A stretch of DNA of 40,727 nt from Paranoxybacillus vitaminiphilus (GTDB lineage: Bacteria > Bacillota > Bacilli > Bacillales > Anoxybacillaceae), in NCBI RefSeq assembly GCF_003259935.1, contig NZ_QLMH01000021.1:1-40727 (forward strand), read 5' to 3'. Under the pieces are notes generated by a model. The model was not told the origin of the DNA. It saw nothing but the letters and a program-made list of their open reading frames with translations, and made no database searches. Below, piece by piece: positions 26,306 to 33,371 of the stretch. The stretch's first letter is position 1. Each line of letters starts with the position of its first letter. Both the position numbers and the translations under genes were made by a program.

Positions 26306-27331
26306 TTAAACAACATCTAAAAACTCATCGATCGTGATTTGTTCGAACTCACTAAAAATATCTTGGCCTGTTTCAATAAATTTCTCTGAAATTAAAAATT
26401 TACGAATTGCTTGTGTCTTTTGTTCGTTTATTGCTGGAAAAGAATAATTTTGTTCGTGTACATGTACTTTAATCCCCATTGAAGATATTTTCTCGATAAC
26501 TTGTTTAATGTAATTATGTACCCATCTTTTCATTTTCTTTTTAAAATGTGTAGGTAATTGTTCCCAAATAGGATTGATTTTTTTACATATTTCTATACTG
26601 TTAAAAGAGAATGAACGGGGACCTACATTTTTTCCTATGATACTTCTTAGAGTATTGCGCACTTGTGTTTCTAGAATATGTTTATTTTCTTCATCCAGTT
26701 GACCGTTTATATCAACAGGGATAATATATAATACAGCATGATTTGATAAAATTTTTTCGTTAGCAACTTTAATATTTTTTGCTTCTTTATTATTTACAAA
26801 ATTTAAATATATACCGTCAGATTTTACGCCTATTCCAAAAGCATCGTATTTCATAGCGTAACCTAATATTTGCTGTACTGTGTTATTGATAGCCGTTAAT
26901 GTATTAAACATCTCTTCTTCTTTGCCTTGTTCTACACTATAGATTAATTGTGCTTTTATGTTGTGTTTTTGTTGTAAAGCAAATACCCATTTCAAATAAT
27001 CTATACTTAAACTCATATATCCTGCTGCTTGTTGAGTACTATGCTCATTCCAATCTAGGTTAAATGGTTTTACTTTACATTCCACTAACAAATATTCTTT
27101 ACTTTCATCGTTGTATAGAACTACTTCTGGTGTTACCATCTTTTTTGATGCGAATACTTTATTTAATTTCTTTACGCTATTTTTTTCTAGAGGAATACTT
27201 TGTTCAATTTGTTTTACTTTAAATCCTTTGCGATTAAAGTATGGATAAAATATTGAATTGTCGGGATAAGGTAAACTTAAGTGAATTAAAAAATTCAACT
27301 GAAACAAAGGGGTTAATTTAAATTTTTCCAT
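26306..27331 (-). CDS. Putative PD-(D/E)XK nuclease-like protein, second gene of the RNA-linked operon
   Basis: A 341-aa soluble protein, family not recognised. Residues 60-105 look like a PD-(D/E)XK core: TPEVVLYND (P68-E69), YLLVECKVK (E84-C85-K86), then a helix with the QxxxY motif (Q101-Y105) common in RecB-like nucleases. The rest has no known motif; the C-terminal half is lysine-rich and helical (HFKKKMKRWVHNYIKQVIEKI). It starts four bases after the stop of the upstream gene, with GGGGGGAC as ribosome binding site, so the two are translationally linked and probably act together. The nuclease assignment rests on motifs only. Confidence 0.6.
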   Translation of the reverse strand: MEKFKLTPLFQLNFLIHLSLPYPDNSIFYPYFNRKGFKVKQIEQSIPLEKNSVKKLNKVFASKKMVTPEVVLYNDESKEYLLVECKVKPFNLDWNEHSTQQAAGYMSLSIDYLKWVFALQQKHNIKAQLIYSVEQGKEEEMFNTLTAINNTVQQILGYAMKYDAFGIGVKSDGIYLNFVNNKEAKNIKVANEKILSNHAVLYIIPVDINGQLDEENKHILETQVRNTLRSIIGKNVGPRSFSFNSIEICKKINPIWEQLPTHFKKKMKRWVHNYIKQVIEKISSMGIKVHVHEQNYSFPAINEQKTQAIRKFLISEKFIETGQDIFSEFEQITIDEFLDVV

Positions 27332-27334
27332 TAT

Positions 27335-28522
27335 TTATTGTCCCCCCATTACTTGCTTTAGAATATCTTCATACAATGTATTACCGATATACACATCTAT
27401 TTCAGGATCAAGAAATCTTTGTATATTTGTCACTAAGCGATGGATTGTGTTACCACATGTTCCTTTAGGTAAAAATAGGATAAATTCCTCTGTACTTAAA
27501 TCTAGGATAACATTTTGCCATAAATGAAGGTCAACACCATATATATGTACTCTTTCTTTACTAACTCTTTTAATCTCTCCATAAATTTTAAATGGCGCAC
27601 TTCCTTTTGGGAAAGTATATTCAATAAAGTTATTAAACACATGCTCTTTTAAAGGCTTATTAAATTTTATAGTTACAGGACTTGCTTTAAAAGAAGTAGT
27701 AATTGAGTTATCATTACTTTTAATTTCTTCAACCTCTAGCCATACTTTTTGTTCTAGATACTCTGTTGTTTCTTGATATGTACGAATAATTTGCTTCAAT
27801 TGTAGTCTATGATCAATAAAACTATCTGAACGGTTTGTAACTTTTCCGTTTTGATATACATCATGACCACCTTTCCCTATATTACTTGGAAACCGTAGGC
27901 TTCCAATAGAGTGGAAAGAAGAAAAATATTTTCTAACACCATTTATTTTATGAACAATATCACCTAGTTCTTCAACTAATGAAACAGATGAAACTTTATG
28001 TTCCTCTATTTCATTATCTGATATATAATCACGTTCAAACATTGAATTAAACTCAAACTTCATTTTTGTGTAACGGTGTGGATGATGATAAGATGTTATT
28101 TCCTTCAAAAATTCATCAAACATTTTACCTGAAATCCATAATGAATCTAGAATCGTAGATTTTTTGATGTAGGTTTGAACAATTCGATCAGAGAAGCGAG
28201 ATGACTGTGTAGTATAGAGCACACTAAAACGTGGGTTAATTTGCTCGATAAATCCAATAATTTCTTTGCCTTCTGATAAAATAAATAACTCTTCATCAAT
28301 TTGTTTAATAGTATTCTTAGTACCTTTAAATAAGTTAAAAATGTTAGTCATTTCCTTAGAAATACTTTTAGACTCATATAAACTTTCATCAAAGGTCTCA
28401 AAAATATAGGATTTTAACAATGTGTTTTTTATTTTATAATCGTCGATTTGTTCTTTTGTGTTTTTCGAATATTCTTCTAGATAGGCAAATACTTCTTCTC
28501 TTGATTTCCATTCATCATTCAT
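27335..28522 (-). CDS. Protein of unknown function (395 aa), first gene of the RNA-linked operon
   Basis: I do not recognise this family. A soluble protein with a helical, lysine- and glutamate-rich N-terminal ~100 residues (FAYLEEYSKNTKEQIDDYK), a middle part with FHSIGSLRFPSNIGKGGHD, and a C-terminal part of alternating strands (FKIYGEIKRVSKERVHIYGVD). There is no membrane segment or P-loop. AGGGGGAAG upstream of the ATG is a good ribosome binding site. It lies 42 bases after the terminator of a GC-rich small RNA on the same strand and couples to the nuclease-like gene by a 4-base gap. The arrangement of RNA, terminator and protein suggests RNA-dependent control or an RNA partner, which is inference. 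Confidence 0.6.
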   Translation of the reverse strand: MNDEWKSREEVFAYLEEYSKNTKEQIDDYKIKNTLLKSYIFETFDESLYESKSISKEMTNIFNLFKGTKNTIKQIDEELFILSEGKEIIGFIEQINPRFSVLYTTQSSRFSDRIVQTYIKKSTILDSLWISGKMFDEFLKEITSYHHPHRYTKMKFEFNSMFERDYISDNEIEEHKVSSVSLVEELGDIVHKINGVRKYFSSFHSIGSLRFPSNIGKGGHDVYQNGKVTNRSDSFIDHRLQLKQIIRTYQETTEYLEQKVWLEVEEIKSNDNSITTSFKASPVTIKFNKPLKEHVFNNFIEYTFPKGSAPFKIYGEIKRVSKERVHIYGVDLHLWQNVILDLSTEEFILFLPKGTCGNTIHRLVTNIQRFLDPEIDVYIGNTLYEDILKQVMGGQ

Positions 28523-28563
28523 TTTGATACTTCCCCCTATTAGGTTTATTACAACCTATTACG

Positions 28564-28599
28564 AAAAAACCCTCCTCATGGAACCATGAAGAGGGTTTG
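28564..28599 (-). terminator. Strong intrinsic terminator at the end of the small RNA
   Basis: In minus-strand sense AAACCCTCTTCATGG pairs with CCATGAGGAGGGTTT (one G-U pair) around a TT loop, followed by TTTTTT. Genes downstream would be expressed only by read-through or from a separate promoter in the 42 bases before 28522. Confidence 0.9.
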
Positions 28600-28699
28600 G
28601 AACGGTGCGCTCAGTTGCGCGGGGTGCTAGGACCCAATGTTCCGTTTGCTTCAAAACTGCGCTCAGTTGCGCGGTGCGCTAAGGCACAACATATTTTAT
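28564..28699 (-). ncRNA. Predicted structured small RNA with two 17-nt repeats
   Basis: A GC-rich island in AT-rich surroundings, bounded on the minus strand by a promoter and an intrinsic terminator (~135 nt). The plus-strand unit TGCGCTCAGTTGCGCGG occurs at 28606-28622 and 28658-28674, exactly 52 bases apart; similarity continues weakly (GGTGCTAGGACC against TGCGCTAAGGCAC). In RNA sense each unit can form GCGC-AACTGA-GCGC, the first alternatively AACTG-AGCG-CAGTT, and GGGT-CCTAGC-ACCC forms another hairpin; GGAAC (28642-28638) can pair with GTTCC. No open frame or ribosome binding site is seen. It could be an antitoxin-like RNA, a guide or a regulator of the two downstream genes. Confidence 0.65.
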
Positions 28700-28705
28700 G
28701 TCTTA

Positions 28706-28740
28706 AGCATACTATATATTCCACTTTTCTTGCAAGAAAA
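28706..28740 (-). promoter_or_regulatory. Promoter of the small RNA with an overlapping palindromic operator
   Basis: On the minus strand TTGCAA (28735-28730), 18 bases and TATGCT (28711-28706) form a plausible promoter with a start near 28699. The -35 lies inside a perfect 16-base palindrome TTTTCTTGCAAGAAAA (28725-28740), directly after the stop of the PemK/MazF-like gene. The dyad could be an operator for a dimeric protein, or, less likely, a weak terminator of that gene. Confidence 0.55.
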
Positions 28741-28741
28741 T

Positions 28742-29470
28742 TTATTCTTCTGTTGTAGCAGTTGTCATATAGTTGGATAACAGTTCATTTAAGCCAGTAT
28801 ATTTTTCCATCAATTCATTATACTCTTTTTCCAATTTATTATACCTTTTTTCCTCTTCTAGTAATTTTTTTTCTAATTCTTTATACTTTTTAAACATTTT
28901 CGGTAAGAAATGTTCCATTATTGCTAAATCAATCTTGTCTAATGTCTCTGACCTAACTTTGGCTTTTTTTCCATCCTTTTCGTGTTGGTATAAAACTCTA
29001 TTTTTATCGACTACTCTAATAGAATCTAAACAAATACTACTTTTGTGATGTAAGCCATCATTTGTATCTACGTCAATGTGAAGAGGATCGTTATCTCCGT
29101 ATTTATTTGATGAAATGGGAGCCACAAGTAATTGGCCTTTATTATTATCATAAAGAACTACTGCAGGATGTAGGAATGTTAATTCTTTATTAAAATGACC
29201 AAACAATTCAACTTCTACTATATGTCCTCTTGATAAATGTTTTTTAAAAGGGCGAGGAATTCTCTTTTTTTGGTCTTGTATGTATCTATTCAATCCAATT
29301 AGCCATCTAATTCCATAATATTGGTTTTTTTCCATAATTACATTGAATAATTCTGACAGCAAATTATTACTATCTTTTACTAATTGGATATCTTCGTGCA
29401 TTTTTGGTCTTTTTGAATCGGGAATACTTTTTAGTGTTTTAAGTTTTGATTTATATTTATTTGTATCCAA
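28742..29470 (-). CDS. PemK/MazF-like protein with C-terminal coiled coil
   Basis: A 242-aa protein. The middle (about residues 75-165) matches the PemK/MazF fold: SRGHIVEVELFGHF, HPAVVLYDNNKGQLLVAPIS and SSICLDSIRVVDKNRV, the positions where toxins of this family carry their strand-loop and catalytic residues. The N-terminal ~70 residues are helical and the C-terminal ~55 form a strong coiled coil (KYKELEKKLLEEEKRYNKLEKEY, one register break). No partner antitoxin gene is adjacent upstream. TTG at 29470 lies nine bases after AAAGGA; an earlier TTG overlaps it. It is the gene upstream of the small RNA, on the same strand. MazF-like proteins are usually ribosome-independent mRNA endonucleases; activity here is not proven. 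Confidence 0.75.
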   Translation of the reverse strand: MDTNKYKSKLKTLKSIPDSKRPKMHEDIQLVKDSNNLLSELFNVIMEKNQYYGIRWLIGLNRYIQDQKKRIPRPFKKHLSRGHIVEVELFGHFNKELTFLHPAVVLYDNNKGQLLVAPISSNKYGDNDPLHIDVDTNDGLHHKSSICLDSIRVVDKNRVLYQHEKDGKKAKVRSETLDKIDLAIMEHFLPKMFKKYKELEKKLLEEEKRYNKLEKEYNELMEKYTGLNELLSNYMTTATTEE

Positions 29471-29796
29471 AATGGCCAATCCTTTCTATATTAGAGAAAT
29501 TTTATTTAAATCATATCTACACTAATAATGATAAAAGGAATTATCAGTAAAATAAAGGTGTTTTCCGATAATTTGTAAAAAAACTGTATTATATAATAAT
29601 GTTCTTTATCAATTAAAAAATTATATATGTCTATATGTGAGAACGTATAGGGGTTATCCTATCTAATAAGTTAAAATACGTTGGAGAATAACTTTTCAAG
29701 TCTAGTTTTTCCACTTTTTAAGAAAAAAGAGATACATATTTTTATTTTTTAGTATATACCAAGTATTGAGTATACAAGTATATCAATACGTTAGTG
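29471..29796. other. Non-coding AT-rich gap
   Basis: Upstream region of the PemK/MazF-like gene; no other gene seen. Its right end (29709-29760) is similar to 30491-30540, the sequence just before the truncated prkA. Confidence 0.5.
29709..29760 (+). repeat. First copy of a ~50-base sequence preceding a gene remnant
   Basis: The last 29 bases (ATACATATTTTTATTTTTTA at 29732-29751 and the nine that follow) match 25 of 29 positions with 30512-30540, and TTCCA starts both copies. This copy precedes the SLH-CAP remnant; the other precedes the prkA remnant. Confidence 0.5.
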
Positions 29797-29958
29797 GGAA
29801 AGTAACAAGAGCAAAGATGATTGTGTTTGTAAAGGCGTGCATTAGACCCTCAAGAAAAACAAATTGCTGTTACTCATCCATTTGTAAAGAAAGTGCTGGA
29901 TTAGTTAATCAAGAAAGTGCAAAAGAAAAACTTCCTCCATTAAAATTTGTTTTAGATA
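29797..29958 (+). pseudogene. Remnant of an SLH-CAP gene
   Basis: About 160 bases are clearly homologous to 19736-19900 of the intact SLH-CAP gene. The peptide runs GKVTRAKMIVFVK, then after a one-base insertion ALDPQEKQIA and PFVKKV, and after a second frameshift LVNQESAKEKLPPLKF. It covers the end of the third SLH domain and the start of the CAP domain. Both the rest of the SLH part and the CAP active region are missing. It is a decayed paralogue, unlikely to make a functional product. Confidence 0.85.
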
Positions 29959-30215
29959 TATTTACTAAAATGATATTTTTGGTAATACTTGTTTATTTTT
30001 GAATAAATTTATATAATTAATCATATGCAAATAAAAATCTTAGCAAGTGGTTGCCTTTACAACACAATTGGTTAATAAGTATTTACAGAACGATTCAAAC
30101 TACGGTTTAGACTCCATATGTAAAACAATAATGCTAAAAACACAATTTAAACTAAATAATTACAGTACTGTTTAAAATACATACCACTCCTGCTAGCACA
30201 GTAGGGGGTATGTAT

Positions 30216-30485
30216 ATGTTAGTTAAAGAAAGAATATTACACGAAAATCAATCTCTTCACCTGCATATGATGTACAAACGGCATCATCGTGCAGGGGTGA
30301 AGGGGATGGAAACAGTCACTCAACCTTCTCAGCCTTCCCACAAAATCACAGAGATCGAGGGGAAGCATGGAACAATTAAAGTATTTCAATCTCAAAGAGA
30401 AGTTTCAAAGACGGACGAGGATATCCATTCTTTAATTGCAAGGGTTCTGCTAATGAAACAAAAAAGACTAGCCAACAACGGTTAG
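30216..30485 (+). CDS. Small basic protein of unknown function (89 aa)
   Basis: Not recognised. A basic, histidine-rich N-terminus (HENQSLHLHMMYKRHHRAG) is followed by a proline/serine linker and a C-terminal segment (HKITEIEGKHGTIKVFQSQ, then DIHSLIARVLLMKQKRL). AGGGGGT seven bases before the ATG at 30216 supports the start; an ATG six bases earlier is possible. The stop lies within the following terminator hairpin. It sits between the SLH-CAP remnant and the prkA remnant, in rearranged sequence, so it may itself be a chimera. Confidence 0.5.
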   Translation: MLVKERILHENQSLHLHMMYKRHHRAGVKGMETVTQPSQPSHKITEIEGKHGTIKVFQSQREVSKTDEDIHSLIARVLLMKQKRLANNG

Positions 30486-30493
30486 TCTTTTTT
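30461..30493 (+). terminator. Terminator overlapping the 89-aa gene's stop
   Basis: AAAAAGACTAgCC and GGTTAGTCTTTTTT form a hairpin with a T run. Confidence 0.8.
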
Positions 30494-30540
30494 CCATTTA
30501 TTAGGGAAATAGATACATAATTTTATATTTTAGTAGATAT
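30491..30540 (+). repeat. Second copy of the ~50-base sequence, before truncated prkA
   Basis: ATACATAATTTTATATTTTA (30512-30531) and its surroundings resemble 29709-29760. prkA homology begins within about 15 bases of its right end, so this sequence marks the truncation junction. Confidence 0.5.
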
Positions 30541-30549
30541 CATACCATC

Positions 30550-31590
30550 ACTGATGAATTGATTGTCGCTCATACAAATGAAACAGAGTATCGCTCGTTT
30601 ATTGCGAATAAAAAGAATGAGGCGCTTCATTCACGGATTATTGTTATGCCGATTCCATATAACTTGAAAGTATCAGAAGAAGAGAGAATTTATGAAAAAA
30701 TGATTCAGGAAAGTGATGTTGCCGATGTTCATATTGCTCCGCATACGTTGAGAGTGGCCGCGATGTTTACGATTTTAACTCGTCTGAAAGAGCCAAAACG
30801 CAGTGATATCGATCTGATAAAGAAAATGCGGCTGTACGATGGAGAAGCTGTGGAAGGTTATAACGCCGTTGATGTGGAAGAATTAAAGAAAGAATATTCG
30901 GATGAAGGGATGAGCGGTATTGATCCGCGTTATGTGATTAACCGCATTTCCTCCTGCATCATCCGTAAAGAAGTTCCGTCCATAAATGCGCTTGATGTAC
31001 TTCGCTCTTTAAAAGAGGGGCTTGATCAACATCCTTCGATTTCAAATGAAGACAGAGAACGTTATTTGAATTTTGTCTCGCTGGCACGGAAAGAATATGA
31101 TGAAATTGCCAAAAAAGAAGTACAAAAAGCGTTTGTTTATTCATATGAAGAGTCAGCGAAAACATTGATGGATAACTACTTGGATAACGTTGAAGCGTAT
31201 TGCAATAAAACAAAATTACGCGATCCGCTTACAGGTGAGGAAATGAACCCGGATGAAAAATTGATGCGCTCGATCGAAGAGCAAATCGGTATTTCGGAAA
31301 ATGCGAAAAAAGCGTTCCGCGAGGAAATTTTGATTCGGATTTCTGCTTATGCAAGAAAAGGGCAACGATTTGATTACAACTCTCATGAGCGCTTGCGCGA
31401 GGCGATTCAAAAGAAATTATTTGCTGATTTGAAAGATATCGTAAAAATCACAACTTCCACGAAAACACCGGATGAGCAGCAATTAAAGAAAGTAAATGAA
31501 GTAGTCGCACGCTTAATTGATGAATATGGTTATAACTCGACCTCAGCCAACGAATTGCTCCGCTATGTCGGAAGCTTGTTAAACCGCTAG
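30550..31590 (+). pseudogene. prkA: prkA, 5'-truncated (C-terminal ~345 residues only)
   Basis: The reading frame encodes the C-terminal part of PrkA, the AAA-type serine protein kinase of sporulating Bacillus (about 630 residues when complete): AHTNETEYRSFIANKKNEA, LRVAAMFTILTRLKEPK, GMSGIDPRYVINRISS, STKTPDEQQLKKVNEVVARL and the end YVGSLLNR. The N-terminal ATPase half with Walker A and B is missing. Homology begins near DELIVAHTNE at about 30553; a TTG at 30559 has no ribosome binding site. The preserved half shows no frameshift, so truncation is recent or the piece is under constraint. The usual neighbour yhbH follows. It ends in a palindromic repeat that also serves as terminator. Confidence 0.9.
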
Positions 31591-31707
31591 AGGCTGTCTC
31601 AAAGTCCAGGGTCAGACCCCACAACACAATATATAGGACATCATGTTGGATAAATGAACTATATATTGTGAAACACGCGTGAGGTCAGACCCTTATGAGA
31701 CAGCCTC
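31590..31707. repeat. Palindromic dispersed repeat, copy 1
   Basis: Outer arms GAGGCTGTCTCA (31590-31601) and TGAGACAGCCTC (31696-31707) are a perfect 12-base inverted repeat; inside are GGGTCAGACCC, CACAATATATAGG, TATATATTGTGAA and GAGGTCAGACCCTTATGAG. A T run follows, so this copy also terminates the prkA remnant. Related copies lie at 34937-35049 and 39319-39415. Confidence 0.9.
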
Positions 31708-31923
31708 TTTTTTAGCCTTATCCATGAGCGATATTTATGAACTGAATATTTTCGGGGTTGTCCAACATAGAAATAAAAGACTAATTTTCTAAATAATTTG
31801 TCAATTATTTTAGTTTCCTGCATACGATAGAGTAACCAACCATCATTATTATATTCTTTCAGACACCAAAATCAATATATGAATGAACACATAAAAATGT
31901 GAAAAATGTTAGGAGGGGGAAAG

Positions 31924-33084
31924 ATGAGTGGAAATTTTATTGTATCGAAAGAAGATTGGTCCCTCCATCGGAAAGGCCATGATGATCAAAAAAGACATCA
32001 AGAAAAAGTGAAAGAGGCTATTAAAAATAATCTGGCTGATTTAATTACAGAAGAAAGCATTATTATGTCTAACGGTCGCGATGTGATTAAAATTCCGATT
32101 CGTTCTTTAGATGAATATAAAATTCGTTATAACTATGACAAAAATAAACATGTCGGTCAAGGTGATGGGGATAGTCAAATCGGTGATGTGATTGCCCGGG
32201 ACGGCTCAGATGAAGGACAGAAGGGAGCTGGTAAAGGGCAGGGGGCAGGCGACCAAGAAGGATATGATTATTATGAAGCAGAAGTATCATTAATGGAACT
32301 GGAAGAGGCGTTTTTCAGCCAGTTAGAGTTGCCAAATTTAAAGCGCAAAGAAACAGATCGAAATGTCGTCGAACATATTGAGTTTAACGATATTCGCCGC
32401 ACAGGATTAATGGGGAATATTGATAAAAAACGAACGATGATGGCTGCGTTTAAACGAAACGCGATGAGCGGGAACCCAAGTTTTTATCCCATTTATCCCG
32501 AAGATTTAAAATTTAAAACATGGAATGAAGTGGTAAAGCCGGAATCAAAAGCGGTTGTCCTTGCAATGATGGATACAAGCGGTTCAATGGGCTTATGGGA
32601 AAAGTACATGGCAAGAAGCTTTTTCTTTTGGATGACACGCTTCTTGCGCACGAAATATGAAACGGTTGAAATTGAATTTATTGCTCATCATACTGAGGCA
32701 AAAGTGGTTACAGAAGAAGAATTTTTTACAAAAGGAGAAAGCGGTGGTACAATTTGTTCTTCTGCTTACAGAAAAGCTCTAGAGTTAATTGAAGGAAAAT
32801 ATTCACCATCCCGCTATAACATTTATCCGTTTCATTTTTCTGATGGAGATAATTTAACTTCTGATAATGGACGTTGTGTGAAGCTTGTAAACGAACTGAT
32901 GAAAGTATCCAATATGTTTGGTTACGGTGAGGTTAATCAGTATAATAGAAGTTCAACCCTCATGTCCGCTTACAAAAACATCAAAGATGAAAAATTCCGC
33001 TACTATATCCTCAAGCAAAAGTCCGATGTGTTCCACGCGATGAAGAGCTTTTTTAAGAAGGAAGACAATAAGGCGCTTGTATGA
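31924..33084 (+). CDS. yhbH: YhbH, DUF444 sporulation protein with VWA-like domain
   Basis: A 386-aa protein of the DUF444/YeaH family, normally encoded just after prkA. The N-terminus ([23 protein letters not shown]) and the glycine-rich middle ([16 protein letters not shown]) are typical; the C-terminal half is von Willebrand factor A-like with a metal site DTSGSMG (MMDTSGSMG, near residue 221) and [13 protein letters not shown]. In B. subtilis it is a sporulation gene. ATG at 31924 follows AGGAGGGGG; an upstream ATG at 31906 precedes that site and is less likely. Length is normal, so it is intact although its partner prkA is not. Its last 150 bases recur at 37879. Confidence 0.95.
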   Translation: MSGNFIVSKEDWSLHRKGHDDQKRHQEKVKEAIKNNLADLITEESIIMSNGRDVIKIPIRSLDEYKIRYNYDKNKHVGQGDGDSQIGDVIARDGSDEGQKGAGKGQGAGDQEGYDYYEAEVSLMELEEAFFSQLELPNLKRKETDRNVVEHIEFNDIRRTGLMGNIDKKRTMMAAFKRNAMSGNPSFYPIYPEDLKFKTWNEVVKPESKAVVLAMMDTSGSMGLWEKYMARSFFFWMTRFLRTKYETVEIEFIAHHTEAKVVTEEEFFTKGESGGTICSSAYRKALELIEGKYSPSRYNIYPFHFSDGDNLTSDNGRCVKLVNELMKVSNMFGYGEVNQYNRSSTLMSAYKNIKDEKFRYYILKQKSDVFHAMKSFFKKEDNKALV

Positions 33085-33178
33085 AAATCGGCTGAAAAGG
33101 CTGATTTTTCTTTTTATAAACTGGTCCATACAGCATAAGAGACATGAATTAGTAGTGAGTTTCATTTATGGAATTTTA

Positions 33179-33305
33179 TATCCCGTTCCAACCGTCCGTA
33201 AGACTTCCACCTCTGCAGGCGGGAGATAACGGACGCTAGAAGTGCGATAAGTTCAACTAACATCAGCGGGGGATGAAGAAAACCCCCACTGATGAAGTTG
33301 TACTT
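33179..33305. repeat. Palindromic non-coding block, possible IS200/IS605-type remnant
   Basis: Two stacked imperfect palindromes: CCGTCCGT with ACGGACG around CTTCCACCTCTGCAGGCGGGAG, and CATCAGCGGGGG with CCCCCACTGATG nested in GTTCAACT/AGTTGTAC. A related CTCCCAC...GGGGGGAG hairpin lies at 38300-38335. Hairpins of this kind are found at the ends of IS200/IS605 elements, but no tnpA or tnpB reading frame is present. Confidence 0.45.
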
Positions 33306-33324
33306 TATATAGTCAGAAATACAA

Positions 33325-33359
33325 AAGATGCTGACTCAAAATATGAGACAGCATCTTAA
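33325..33359 (-). terminator. Terminator of the amino acid exchanger gene
   Basis: AAGATGCTG pairs with CAGCATCTT, with inner CTCA/TGAG; a T-rich stretch follows in the minus direction. Confidence 0.75.
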
Positions 33360-33371
33360 CAAATTCATCTA

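Noticed and set aside
28606-28674. Two-unit CRISPR
   Set aside because: Only two short units with no cas gene; promoter and terminator fit a discrete small RNA better.
10550-30540. Skin-like element excised to restore prkA during sporulation
   Set aside because: No large serine recombinase, no 5' half of prkA and no matching direct repeat at a left junction were found in the window; kept only as a question in the prkA finding.
31850-31905. Sigma-E type promoter before yhbH
   Set aside because: A CATAAAAA-like -10 is present at about 31889, but no -35 at the right distance could be set with confidence.
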